Below, in pieces: positions 12,981 through 19,599 of a stretch of DNA of 23,319 nt (position 1 is the stretch's first letter; every line of letters begins with the position of its first letter). This DNA comes from a virus. The stretch spans positions 1-23,319 of IMG/VR virus record IMGVR_UViG_3300042556_001965. One strand, written 5' to 3'. A program made the translations under genes and the position numbers. The notes under the pieces are model-generated. The model was not told the origin of the DNA. It worked only from the letters and a program-made list of their open reading frames with translations, and searched no databases.

Positions 12981-15590
12981 ATGGCGGGGACGACGACATC
13001 ATTCCCGGGCGCTCCGGGTCCCGCTGGTCCCGCTGGTCCCGAGGGTCCTCAGGGTCCGGAGGGTCCGGTCGGTCCCGAGGGTCCTCAGGGTCCGCAAGGC
13101 GTCCAGGGCGACCCCGGGCCTCAGGGCGCGGTCGGTCCCGAGGGTCCGCAAGGTGTCCAGGGCGAGACGGGTCCCGCGGGCGCTCAGGGTCCCGAGGGCC
13201 CGCAAGGTCCGCAAGGTGACACGGGTCCGACGGGCGCGGCGGGCTCTCAGGGCATCCAGGGCATCCAGGGCGTACAAGGCGAGCAAGGTCTGACGGGCGC
13301 GGCGGGCGCTGACGGCGACCGCTACCAGACGACGAGCTCGACGTCGCTCGCCATCAACAACGCGACGAAGACCCTTACGGTCGAGACCGGCCTCGACTAC
13401 TCCGTGACCCAGTCCGTCACCATCGCCTACGACATCACGCGCCACATGCACGGGGAAGTCGTGAGCTACGACGAGGGGACGGGCGTCCTCGTCGTCGATG
13501 TGACGACTCACAGCGGCTCGGGGACGTTCTCCGCGTGGACCGTCAACCTCGCGGGCGCGGTCGGCGCTGTCGGTCCCGCTGGTCCCGAGGGTCCGCAAGG
13601 TCCGCAGGGCATCCAGGGCGAGCAGGGTATCCAGGGCATCCAGGGCATCCAGGGCGACACGGGTCCTCAGGGCGACACGGGCCCGGCGGGTCCTCAGGGC
13701 ATCCAGGGCGAGACCGGGCCCGCGGGCGCTCAGGGTCCGACCGGACCTCAGGGTCCTCAGGGCGACACGGGGGCGGCGGGGACGACTCTGGTGACGGGTC
13801 TCACGGACCGTTTCGAGGAGCTACCCGCTCAGACCTTCTCCGACTTCGCTCACGGAAGCCTCGTCGCGGCGAGCCCGACGCGGGACATCCAGACAGCCAT
13901 CGACGCGACTCCGGTCGGTCCGGCCTGTCAGGTCATCGTCGGACCCGGCTCCTATGCTGGGGCGACGGTCACGATCCCCAGCGGACGAAACAACCTCGCC
14001 ATCATCGGGCCCCAAGCGGGCGACTTCGGCGGGACTATCGCCTCCCTGTCGTCCAGCCGAGCGCTGACGGTCGGGAACAACGTCGTCCGAGCGCGGCTCG
14101 TCAATCTCCAGATTGAAGGGCTCACGACCATCTCGACGACGGGCGCGGGCGTGCATCGTATCGAGCGCTGTCAGCTGCTCGGCGGTCTGACCCTCGGCGC
14201 AATCTCTCAAACGGTCTATGTCGTCGGTTGCGAGGTCGGCAACGTCGTCGTGCCTGCGGGCTTTACCGGCGTGCTACTCTTTGACCGCTGCCTGTTCCTC
14301 GGCACTCTGACGAATAACAGCGGCAGCGCGCTGCGCGTTGCCATCAGCGACAGCGCGGGCGGTTTCGCTGCGCCCACGGCGAGCGCGACGCTCAACGGTC
14401 GATGGCAGTTCGGCGCGTCGACGACATTCTACGCGGGCGGCGTTGCCCTGCTCGGCGCCGCGCTAACGTCGGTCAACGGCTTGACCCCAGCGGCGGACCG
14501 CCTCCCCTACTACACGGGGGCGAGCTCCGCGGCTCTGGCGACGCTCACGTCCTACGCGCGAACGCTCCTCGATGACGCGGACGCGGCGACGGCTCGGACG
14601 ACCCTCGGCGCTCAGGCCTCCGACGCGACGCTGACGGCTCTCGCGGGTCTCACGACCGCGGCGGACCAGCTCCCATACTTCACGGGCGTCGATACTGCGT
14701 CGGTCGCGACGTTGACCTCTTTCGCCCGGACGCTCCTCGACGATGCGGACGCGGCTACCGCTCGAGCGACGCTCGGTCTCACGACCGGGACCAGCGCGGG
14801 GAACGTCGTCGTCCTCGACGGCTCGGCTCAGCTCCCGGCGGTCGATGGCTCTCAGCTCACGGGCGTCGTCGCGTCGCCGTTCACCGCCGATGCGTGGACC
14901 TTCCAATGGTCCGCGGCGGCCGGGTCGCCTGTCACGTTGGCGAACTACACGGGCTCGGCGAACATCTCCGCTGTTGCGGTTGTCGGCGCGGGCGCGTTCG
15001 GCGGCTCTGCTGTGACCTATGAGGGCGTCTCGTGCTGGGAGTTCACGCCGACCAACGCGAGCGGTCAGCAAGAGCTAAACATCCAGCCTGCAACCCCGGT
15101 CGATGAGTGGGAACTGCGCGCACGCGTCTGGATGCCGGGCGAGGATTCGACGGGCTCTCCCATGTTCATCGGCGCGCTCGGCAAGCAGGTCTCAACGACC
15201 ATCCCGCAGTTCCTCGCGGGCGCGAGCAGCACGGGCGCATGTCGACAGAACGGGACCGCGGAGGAGGTCAAGATCGAGACCGCGGACGTCCGAGCGAGTT
15301 GGGTCACGATGACCATTCGGGCGACGCGGATTCACTCCGGCGCGACCCTGACGTCCGTCGCTCAAATCGTCTACTCTCTCTACTGTGGCGAGTTCCTCGT
15401 CGGTTCTTGGAATGGGTCGAATGTCACGGCGGGCTCGAGCGCGGCCGGGCTCATCCGGTTCGGGAGAAATCCGGGCACGAATACGCGGGTCATGCGTATC
15501 GCGTCGCTCCAGTGGCGCAGCGGGAATAACCAGGCGACTCCGGCTTATACGTTCCGGGGTCGCGGATTCGGCGGCGGAGGTCCAGCATGA
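12981..15590 (+). CDS. Collagen-like tail fibre / receptor-binding protein
   Basis: The 869-aa protein has two Gly-X-Y collagen-like blocks (residues about 10-113 and 192-269). They are separated by a compact domain ([30 protein letters not shown]) known from many phage tail collagens. Next is a probable right-handed beta-helix (about 300-470), then two copies of a fibre repeat ([14 protein letters not shown]...[18 protein letters not shown] and its partner, about 500-600), and a C-terminal jelly-roll-like domain (about 635-865). Such trimeric fibres bind the host surface. ATG 12981 follows GAAAGG by 9 nt. Parts of the beta-helix and C-terminal regions use CTG and other codons that are rare elsewhere in the window, suggesting recombined receptor-binding modules. 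Confidence 0.85.
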   Translation: MAGTTTSFPGAPGPAGPAGPEGPQGPEGPVGPEGPQGPQGVQGDPGPQGAVGPEGPQGVQGETGPAGAQGPEGPQGPQGDTGPTGAAGSQGIQGIQGVQGEQGLTGAAGADGDRYQTTSSTSLAINNATKTLTVETGLDYSVTQSVTIAYDITRHMHGEVVSYDEGTGVLVVDVTTHSGSGTFSAWTVNLAGAVGAVGPAGPEGPQGPQGIQGEQGIQGIQGIQGDTGPQGDTGPAGPQGIQGETGPAGAQGPTGPQGPQGDTGAAGTTLVTGLTDRFEELPAQTFSDFAHGSLVAASPTRDIQTAIDATPVGPACQVIVGPGSYAGATVTIPSGRNNLAIIGPQAGDFGGTIASLSSSRALTVGNNVVRARLVNLQIEGLTTISTTGAGVHRIERCQLLGGLTLGAISQTVYVVGCEVGNVVVPAGFTGVLLFDRCLFLGTLTNNSGSALRVAISDSAGGFAAPTASATLNGRWQFGASTTFYAGGVALLGAALTSVNGLTPAADRLPYYTGASSAALATLTSYARTLLDDADAATARTTLGAQASDATLTALAGLTTAADQLPYFTGVDTASVATLTSFARTLLDDADAATARATLGLTTGTSAGNVVVLDGSAQLPAVDGSQLTGVVASPFTADAWTFQWSAAAGSPVTLANYTGSANISAVAVVGAGAFGGSAVTYEGVSCWEFTPTNASGQQELNIQPATPVDEWELRARVWMPGEDSTGSPMFIGALGKQVSTTIPQFLAGASSTGACRQNGTAEEVKIETADVRASWVTMTIRATRIHSGATLTSVAQIVYSLYCGEFLVGSWNGSNVTAGSSAAGLIRFGRNPGTNTRVMRIASLQWRSGNNQATPAYTFRGRGFGGGGPA

Positions 15591-15904
15591 CGTCGAGGCT
15601 TTCTCTCTCCGCGCTCCTCCTCGGGGCGTGTTCGGGCGCTCATCTCCCTCCGGTCCCGGGTCCCTCGTCGGTCCCGTCGTCGAGCTCCTCGAGCGCGCAT
15701 CGTCCGTGGGTATGCTCGACGCCCGTCGGCGCTCTGGACCTCCCGCTCCCCGAGGCGCACGGTCTCCCGCTCGTCGGCGTGTCGGTCGTCGTCCAGGTCG
15801 GGCCCCAGCGGGTCACGGTCGCGTGTGAGGCTCCTCGCGTCGTCGAGATTCCGAGCGCGGCTCCGACTGAGGCTCCCTCTCCGGCTCCCGAGTCGGCTCC
15901 GTGA
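15587..15904 (+). CDS. Proline-rich outer-membrane-type lipoprotein, possible o-spanin
   Basis: The 105-aa protein has a lipoprotein signal, [10 protein letters not shown], with the lipobox cysteine at residue 15. A Pro/Ser-rich stretch ([18 protein letters not shown]), a short beta-like domain and a Pro/Ala/Glu tail follow. Small proline-rich lipoproteins encoded beside an endolysin fit the Rz1 (o-spanin) type, which links to an inner-membrane partner to fuse membranes at lysis. It starts inside the fibre gene (ATGA overlap) and is coupled to the next gene by GTGA. It is longer than a typical Rz1, so the spanin role is tentative. Confidence 0.55.
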   Translation: MTSRLSLSALLLGACSGAHLPPVPGPSSVPSSSSSSAHRPWVCSTPVGALDLPLPEAHGLPLVGVSVVVQVGPQRVTVACEAPRVVEIPSAAPTEAPSPAPESAP

Positions 15905-16113
15905 GGGGCTCTCTCCGAGGCTACCGGACGCTCGTCGCGGGCGTCGTCGGCATCGTCGCGATTACCGTCCTCGCCATCCATGGCGAGGGCTCGACGGATG
16001 GGGCCATCGCGCAAATCGCGGGCATCATCGGCGTCCTCGCGGGTCGCTCAATGGCGGAGAGGGACTCGCATCCTCCCGCGCCTCCTCCGGCCTCTGGCGG
16101 TCCTCCCGCATGA
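15901..16113 (+). CDS. Two-helix membrane protein, holin candidate
   Basis: The 70-aa protein starts at GTG 15901 (GTGA overlap). It has two hydrophobic segments, about residues 11-28 (LVAGVVGIVAITVLAIHG) and 36-51 (AIAQIAGIIGVLAGRS), then a Pro-rich hydrophilic tail. Short two-helix proteins in a lysis cassette match class II holins, which open the inner membrane for the endolysin. It competes with the three-helix protein at 3091 for the holin role; one may be an antiholin. Confidence 0.6.
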   Translation: MRGSLRGYRTLVAGVVGIVAITVLAIHGEGSTDGAIAQIAGIIGVLAGRSMAERDSHPPAPPPASGGPPA

Positions 16114-16457
16114 CCTCTCGACTCCTCCTCGCGATGAGCCTCATCGGATGCGGCGCGGCTCCTCGCAAGGGGGACGACGAGCCTCGACTCCGACCATCTC
16201 CAGCGGAGCGGGCGGTCGCTATCGGTCTCGTCACGCTCGGGACCGGGGTCGCTACCATCGCCTCATCGTGTCCCGACCAGACCGCGGAGGACTGTCGAGC
16301 GCTCTCCGCTCGAGCCGGGGCGGTCGTCCTCTCAGTGTCCATCGCGGCGGCGGCCCAAGCGTGGCTCGCGGCGTCGGACGACGAGGTCGCTCAGGCGGCG
16401 GAGCTCGAGCGCTGGGAGCTCGAGCGGCTCCGGGCCCTCGAGGAGCATGGTCCCTAA
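16110..16457 (+). CDS. Second lipoprotein of the lysis cassette
   Basis: The 115-aa protein has a lipobox signal, LLLAMSLIGC, with the modified cysteine at residue 14. Two hydrophobic stretches follow at about 36-54 and 69-86, then a charged helical C-terminus (AELERWELERLRALEEHG). Cysteines in CPDQTAEDC could bridge. The mix of a lipid anchor and hydrophobic helices resembles neither a classic Rz1 nor a holin; a unimolecular spanin-like or superinfection-exclusion lipoprotein is possible. It overlaps the previous stop (ATGA) and the next start (TAATG). Confidence 0.55.
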   Translation: MTSRLLLAMSLIGCGAAPRKGDDEPRLRPSPAERAVAIGLVTLGTGVATIASSCPDQTAEDCRALSARAGAVVLSVSIAAAAQAWLAASDDEVAQAAELERWELERLRALEEHGP

Positions 16458-16720
16458 TGGATGCCCTCCAGGTCCTCGGGATAGCAGGCGGGACGCTCAC
16501 TATCGCGGGCGCTGTTTGGAGAGTCGTGTCGTCGGCGTCGCGTGTAGGATTCGAGGTCGAGGCGTTGCGTCGGGACCTGTCTCGGCTAGAATCGAAAGTT
16601 AAGGAGCTCGAGGACACGCGGGTCTCTGGTCGGACATTGAGCGAAAAGCTCCAGGGCCTCCGGACCGACGTCCTCCAGCGCGTCGAGCTCAAGCTCAGAG
16701 GAGGCAGTGACAGCCTATGA
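16457..16720 (+). CDS. N-terminal membrane anchor plus coiled coil, possible i-spanin
   Basis: The 87-aa protein has one hydrophobic helix (residues about 4-24, LQVLGIAGGTLTIAGAVWRVV) and then a heptad-type helix, EVEALRRDLSRLESKVKELED, continuing to LSEKLQGLRTDVLQRVELKL. An inner-membrane anchor with a periplasmic coiled coil is the plan of Rz-type i-spanins, which would pair with one of the lipoproteins just upstream. XhlA-like haemolysis proteins are an alternative, though those put the helix at the other end. Its stop overlaps the next ATG. Confidence 0.5.
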   Translation: MDALQVLGIAGGTLTIAGAVWRVVSSASRVGFEVEALRRDLSRLESKVKELEDTRVSGRTLSEKLQGLRTDVLQRVELKLRGGSDSL

Positions 16721-17118
16721 ATATCCTTGTCTACGCGGAGACAGCGGCGGGGCGGGACCTACTGCGACACGCGGCGACCATCGTCACGGGCGGCGCGGGG
16801 TCGGTCACGGTCTACACTCAGGTCCTCGACGCGATGCGACAGCTCGACGAGGAGCCTCCTCCGGACCTCGTCCTCGTCGCGGAGGACGTCGAGGTCGGGG
16901 AGCTCGCCCCGAGCGAGCGGGTTTTCTTCGACCATCTCCTCCTCGCGGCGCGGCGGCGCAAGATTCCCGCCGTACTCCTCGGCTATTGGCAACAGACGGG
17001 CCAGAGCTACGGGGCCCCGGTCGTCGCGGACCTCGGGGCGGAGAATCGGGTACAGACCCTCCAGCGGCTTGTCGCTCAGGCGCGGACCTCTCTCCTCGGG
17101 CTCGGAGTCGCGGCCTAA
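16717..17118 (+). CDS. Hypothetical protein with a receiver-like alpha/beta pattern
   Basis: The 133-aa protein alternates strands and helices: MNILVYAETAAGRDLLRHAA, VTVYTQVLDAMRQLDEE, PDLVLVAEDVEVG, KIPAVLLGYW, APVVADLG, then a final helix. The order, and the PDLVLVAED strand where a response regulator would carry its phosphorylated Asp, recall a degenerate CheY-type or other Rossmann-like fold. The key acidic pair near the N-terminus is absent. It sits, coupled on both sides, between lysis and terminase genes, where phages sometimes encode packaging accessories. The fold suggestion is weak. Confidence 0.55.
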   Translation: MNILVYAETAAGRDLLRHAATIVTGGAGSVTVYTQVLDAMRQLDEEPPPDLVLVAEDVEVGELAPSERVFFDHLLLAARRRKIPAVLLGYWQQTGQSYGAPVVADLGAENRVQTLQRLVAQARTSLLGLGVAA

Positions 17119-17582
17119 TGCCTACCCCGAGAAAACCTAAGACCGAGCATAAGAGGCCGGGACGCCCGAGTCTTTGCACGGACGAGACCATCCGGCGACT
17201 CTGCGAGGAGTTCGAGCGGACGGGCGTCGTCAAGTATGCGGCGGCGCTCGCGGGCGTCTCCGTCGACGTCATCGACCTATGGCTCTCTCGCGCGAAAGAA
17301 GGCGGCCAATACGCCAAGTTCGCGAACGCTTGGACCCTCTCCCGGGAGCGCTCCCGAGCGGCGCTCGTCGCTCGCATCATGGAGCACTCGGACCGGGACT
17401 GGAGGGCGTCGGCGTGGCTCCTCGAGCGTCTCGACCCGGCGACGTGGCCACAAAAGCCGGAGGTCGTTGTGACGACTAACGTCAACAACCAGGGGGCGAA
17501 CATCGCGCCTCTCCTCCGTCAGCTCGTCCATATGCCGAGCGAGGCGCACGGGGACGACCCGCCTCCGAGGGGAACGGCTTAG
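17118..17582 (+). CDS. terS: Terminase small subunit
   Basis: The 154-aa protein has a basic N-terminus (RKPKTEHKRPGRPS) and a helix-turn-helix region, IRRLCEEFERTGVVKYAAALAGVSVDVIDLWLSRAKE (residues about 25-62). It continues with FANAWTLSRERSRAALVARIMEHSDRDWRASAWLLERLDPATW, the familiar small-terminase ending. TerS recognises phage DNA and regulates the large subunit, whose gene starts 3 bases downstream. ATG 17118 overlaps the preceding stop (TAATG). Confidence 0.8.
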   Translation: MPTPRKPKTEHKRPGRPSLCTDETIRRLCEEFERTGVVKYAAALAGVSVDVIDLWLSRAKEGGQYAKFANAWTLSRERSRAALVARIMEHSDRDWRASAWLLERLDPATWPQKPEVVVTTNVNNQGANIAPLLRQLVHMPSEAHGDDPPPRGTA

Positions 17583-17585
17583 TCG

Positions 17586-18989
17586 ATGCCTCGCATCGGC
17601 GAGCTAGCCCTCCTCCCGTGGCAGCGTCGATTTATCGGCGGAGGTCTCTCGGGGTCATGGTCGAGGGATGTCGCGGCGGTCCGCGGGGGTTTGGGGTCGG
17701 GGAAGAGCCTCGCCCTCTGCGCGCTCGCGGTCATGCTCTGTGACACGCGACCGGGCGCGCTCGTCGTCGTCGGTATGGATACCTTTCGACGGCTGAGGGA
17801 CGTTCACCTCCCGCACTTGCACGGGCTCCTCGCGGGGAGCCCGGTCGTCTTCGCGGCGTCTGAGCAGGCTTTCGTCTGGCCGAACGGCTCGCGACTCCTC
17901 CTCGCTCATCTCGACACGCCCCAGAACAGCGGGCCCGGCTCGTCGCCTATCGAGGGCCTCAACGCTCACGGCGTCCTTATCGACGAGTGTCAGGTCCTCC
18001 GCTCCGACGTCCTCGACGTGGCTCGCTCTCGAGCTCGCGTCCCGGTCCGGGATACGGAGGGCGTCGAGCGGCGACCTCTGGTCGTGACGTGTGGCATCCC
18101 GGTCGAGCCAGCATGGTGGGTCGACCGGACGCGGGATATCGGCGGCGCGGCATACCTACCCCAGAGCGCGGAGAACGCGCGACATCTCGGGGAGGGATGG
18201 CTCGACCGGATGCGGGAGACCCTGAGCTCGCGAGACTACGCGGCGCTCGTCGAGAATCGCCCTCTCCCTCCGGTCGGGTCCGTCTTCTACGCATGGGCTC
18301 CGGAGCGATGCGTGACCTCGGAGGCCGTCGACCTCGGGTCGATGCGGACGATGCTCGCTCTCGACTTCGGTCTCCGGTTTCCCTGCGCGCTCCTCCTCGT
18401 CGAGCTCACGCGCGGTCGATGGCATGTCCTCCGAGAGTGGGCTCCGGACGATGAGACCCTCCCGGACTTCCTCGCGCGTCTCGGCGCGGAGCTCGTCCCG
18501 CGTCGCCTCTGGACCGCGGGGTCTCGACATCTCCCGGTCGACTCCATCGTCGCGGACCCGGCGGGCGCGGCTCGCTCCGCTCAGACCGGAGTCGCGGACC
18601 TCGACCTCGTCGCCCTCGCTCCTCCTCGAGGGCTCGGCATCCTCCCGCGGGTCGAGCGTGACCCCGAGCGGCGGGACATCGTCTCGGGGTGTACGCGGGT
18701 AAACTTGGCGCTGGAGCGCGGCGCTCTGACGGTCGACCGGACCCTCTACGATGCGGGCCTCCGGGCTCCGGCCTCGAGGCGGACGCTCGCTCGGGCGATG
18801 ACGGGTTACCGCTGGGATGAGCGGGCTCCGGGTCGACCGAGCAAAGACGGGACGCATGACCATCACGCGGACTGCCTCCGCTACGCGGTCCGGGAGGTCC
18901 TCTGGTATCTCGCGGACGCGCCTCGAGAGCGGGATGCTCGACCAACTCCTCCGCGTCGAGCTCCATCGAGCGCGCTCGATGAGCGCTAG
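17586..18989 (+). CDS. terL: Terminase large subunit
   Basis: The 467-aa packaging motor has both expected domains. The ATPase has Walker A GGLGSGKS (residues 34-41) and Walker B VLIDEC (130-135, D133/E134), with the coupling motif probably near VVTCG (166-170). The RNase H-type nuclease has LALDFG (D260), VADPAG (D324) and DHHADCLRY (D425, D429). It pumps DNA through the portal and cuts headful or cos ends. The start follows a GAGGGGA ribosome-binding sequence. The Pro/Arg-rich C-terminal 25 residues may bind the portal. Its stop lies a few bases from a strong promoter-like element. Confidence 0.92.
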   Translation: MPRIGELALLPWQRRFIGGGLSGSWSRDVAAVRGGLGSGKSLALCALAVMLCDTRPGALVVVGMDTFRRLRDVHLPHLHGLLAGSPVVFAASEQAFVWPNGSRLLLAHLDTPQNSGPGSSPIEGLNAHGVLIDECQVLRSDVLDVARSRARVPVRDTEGVERRPLVVTCGIPVEPAWWVDRTRDIGGAAYLPQSAENARHLGEGWLDRMRETLSSRDYAALVENRPLPPVGSVFYAWAPERCVTSEAVDLGSMRTMLALDFGLRFPCALLLVELTRGRWHVLREWAPDDETLPDFLARLGAELVPRRLWTAGSRHLPVDSIVADPAGAARSAQTGVADLDLVALAPPRGLGILPRVERDPERRDIVSGCTRVNLALERGALTVDRTLYDAGLRAPASRRTLARAMTGYRWDERAPGRPSKDGTHDHHADCLRYAVREVLWYLADAPRERDARPTPPRRAPSSALDER

Positions 18990-18991
18990 AC

Positions 18992-19019
18992 TTGACGCGG
19001 TCGAGGGGCGTGGTAGGGT
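18992..19019 (+). promoter_or_regulatory. Strong sigma70-type promoter after terL
   Basis: TTGACG (18992-18997), a 16-nt spacer and TAGGGT (19014-19019) with an extended TGG (19011-19013) form the best promoter in the window. The -35 starts 3 bases after the terL stop. Transcription would begin near 19026-19027, at the first bases of a foldable leader. It would transcribe a 570-bp region without a conventional gene. Confidence 0.65.
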
Positions 19020-19025
19020 CGGGGT

Positions 19026-19128
19026 CGGGGTCGTCCTCGGTCGTATTCGCCCGAGGTCTGGCGAGTCAATCTCTCGGGGTGAGTGTCGCGAATAGGTCGC
19101 GGCGGCGCGTCGAGAGAGCCCGACCCCG
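19026..19128 (+). ncRNA. Structured leader RNA, predicted three-way junction
   Basis: CGGGGTCG (19026-19033) pairs with CGACCCCG (19121-19128), 8 bp, closing a domain that starts at the predicted transcription start. Inside are CCTCGG/CCGAGG (19035-19040 with 19051-19056) and TCTCTCG/CGAGAGA (19070-19076 with 19111-19117). The second stem encloses CGCGA(ATAGG)TCGCG (19087-19101). The domain ends 8 bases before a Shine-Dalgarno sequence for a micro-ORF. It could be a regulatory 5' leader. GC-rich DNA gives chance stems, so comparison with relatives is needed. Confidence 0.4.
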
Positions 19129-19146
19129 CAACTTCTGGAGGGTCGC

Positions 19147-19215
19147 ATGGTCTCGTTCACGTCGCTCCTCATCATCGCGAAGTTCCTCGCCCATAGCTGC
19201 GGAGGTTCCCTGTGA
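19147..19215 (+). CDS. Micro-ORF 1, hydrophobic peptide
   Basis: ATG 19147 follows GGAGGG (19137-19142), and the frame reads 22 residues, MVSFTSLLIIAKFLAHSC then GGSL, ending at TGA 19213-19215. It overlaps the next micro-ORF as GTGA, the same coupling used by real genes here. The peptide is hydrophobic with a Cys/His/Gly-Gly end, comparable to small phage membrane toxins or lysis peptides, or a leader peptide. Coding is supported by the ribosome-binding site, coupling and promoter, not by homology. Confidence 0.45.
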   Translation: MVSFTSLLIIAKFLAHSCGGSL

Positions 19216-19277
19216 CTGCCATCTTCGTGAAGATCGTCCTCATCGCCTGTCACGGCGGCCTGTACAGCATCATCTGA
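19212..19277 (+). CDS. Micro-ORF 2, hydrophobic peptide coupled to micro-ORF 1
   Basis: GTG 19212 follows GGAGG (19201-19205) by 6 nt and reads 21 residues, MTAIFVKIVLIACHGGLYSI plus a final I, ending at TGA 19275-19277. Like micro-ORF 1 it is one hydrophobic stretch with a Cys/His/Gly-Gly patch near the end, so the two may be divergent duplicates. The length suits a single membrane-spanning helix. The function is unknown; a regulatory leader or membrane-acting peptide is possible. Confidence 0.45.
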   Translation: MTAIFVKIVLIACHGGLYSII

Positions 19278-19288
19278 TTCGGTTCCCG

Positions 19289-19323
19289 CAGGACCGAGGC
19301 TCGCGGAGCTCTGGCCCGGCCAT
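19289..19323 (+). repeat. 35-bp direct repeat, left copy
   Basis: The left copy begins CAGGACCGAGGC and ends CTGGCCCGGCCAT. It matches 19470-19504 at 33 of 35 positions (differences at the T/C after GAGGC and the G/A before CCAT). The two copies bracket the cloverleaf element at 19332-19451. Part of it, CTCTGGCCCG, recurs at the portal start (19591-19600). Confidence 0.8.
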
Positions 19324-19331
19324 TCTTTGAC

Positions 19332-19451
19332 AGCGCGTCTCCCCTCTGCGGCTAGTCCGCGGCCCCATTGAAGCGCAGAGCTCGTCGATGATGACGAGCG
19401 AGGCGGCCCGTTTTCCGCGGACTTCGGTCCGTGGCCCCATTGAGACGCGCT
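19332..19451 (+). ncRNA. Predicted cloverleaf RNA with CRISPR-repeat-like arms
   Basis: AGCGCGTCT (19332-19340) pairs with AGACGCGCT (19443-19451), 9 bp. Three hairpins lie inside: CTGCGG(CTAGT)CCGCGG (19346-19362), GCTCGTC(GATGAT)GACGAGC (19380-19399) and CCGCGGAC(TTCG)GTCCGTGG (19415-19434). The third contains the exceptionally stable GGAC(TTCG)GTCC hairpin. Arms one and three are each followed by CCCCATTGA and a purine-rich end, with a 72-bp period. This density of exact stems argues for a functional RNA. The function is unknown: candidates are a packaging-associated RNA, a CRISPR-repeat mimic or a mini-array. Confidence 0.5.
19346..19446 (+). CRISPR. Two-repeat, one-spacer CRISPR-like unit (degenerate)
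   Basis: Unit one (19346-19374) and unit two (19415-19446) share a hairpin with CCGCGG- or CCGTGG-type 3' arms and the tail GGCCCCATTGA followed by AGC or GAC. Corresponding tail bases are 72 bp apart, and 40 bases lie between, as in a repeat-spacer-repeat. From memory, hairpin repeats with CCGCGG arms and a GCTTCAATGGGGCC end (reverse strand) occur in GC-rich CRISPR arrays; this needs a search. No cas gene is present. The two units differ in loop and stem, so they are not a normal, recent array. Confidence 0.3.
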
Positions 19452-19469
19452 ACTCTTTGCATCCCCCGT

Positions 19470-19504
19470 CAGGACCGAGGCCCGCGGAGCTCTGGCCCGA
19501 CCAT
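19470..19504 (+). repeat. 35-bp direct repeat, right copy
   Basis: Right copy of the repeat at 19289-19323, 181 bp downstream and 33/35 identical. Its tail, TGGCCCGACCAT then CGATAGAC, loosely follows the tail of the CRISPR-like unit at 19433-19446 (TGGCCCCATTGAGAC without the insertions). The four units could therefore be one degenerate repeat family. Confidence 0.8.
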
Positions 19505-19532
19505 CGATAGACGGTCGCGTCGGACGCCTCGA

Positions 19533-19548
19533 GCACGCTCCGGCGTGC
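19533..19548 (+). terminator. Hairpin between the structured region and the portal promoter
   Basis: GCACGC (19533-19538), loop TCCG, and GCGTGC (19543-19548) form a perfect 6-bp GC-rich stem. No T-run follows, so intrinsic termination would be weak. It could mark the end of the upstream transcript or be a regulator site next to the portal promoter. Confidence 0.25.
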
Positions 19549-19552
19549 GTGT

Positions 19553-19592
19553 CCTGACGGGGTGTGCATCTTCTGACGGTATGTGCTAGTCT
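19553..19592 (+). promoter_or_regulatory. Portal promoter: tandem 15-bp repeats and an extended -10
   Basis: CCTGACGGGGTGTGC (19553-19567) and TCTGACGGTATGTGC (19572-19586) match at 12 of 15 positions and are 19 bp apart, a layout for paired activator or repressor sites. TGCTAGTCT (19584-19592) is an extended -10, and no good -35 is seen. The -10 ends 7 nt before GTG 19600, so transcription would begin at or next to the start codon. Confidence 0.5.
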
Positions 19593-19599
19593 CTGGCCC

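Noticed and set aside
13007-13787. GGTCC/CAGGG-type DNA repeats
   Set aside because: They are in-frame Gly-X-Y codons of the collagen-like stalk and need no separate DNA function.
19564-19599. GTG 19564 as the portal start
   Set aside because: It would place the extended -10 and tandem repeats inside the coding region and has no good ribosome-binding site; the added residues look non-coding.
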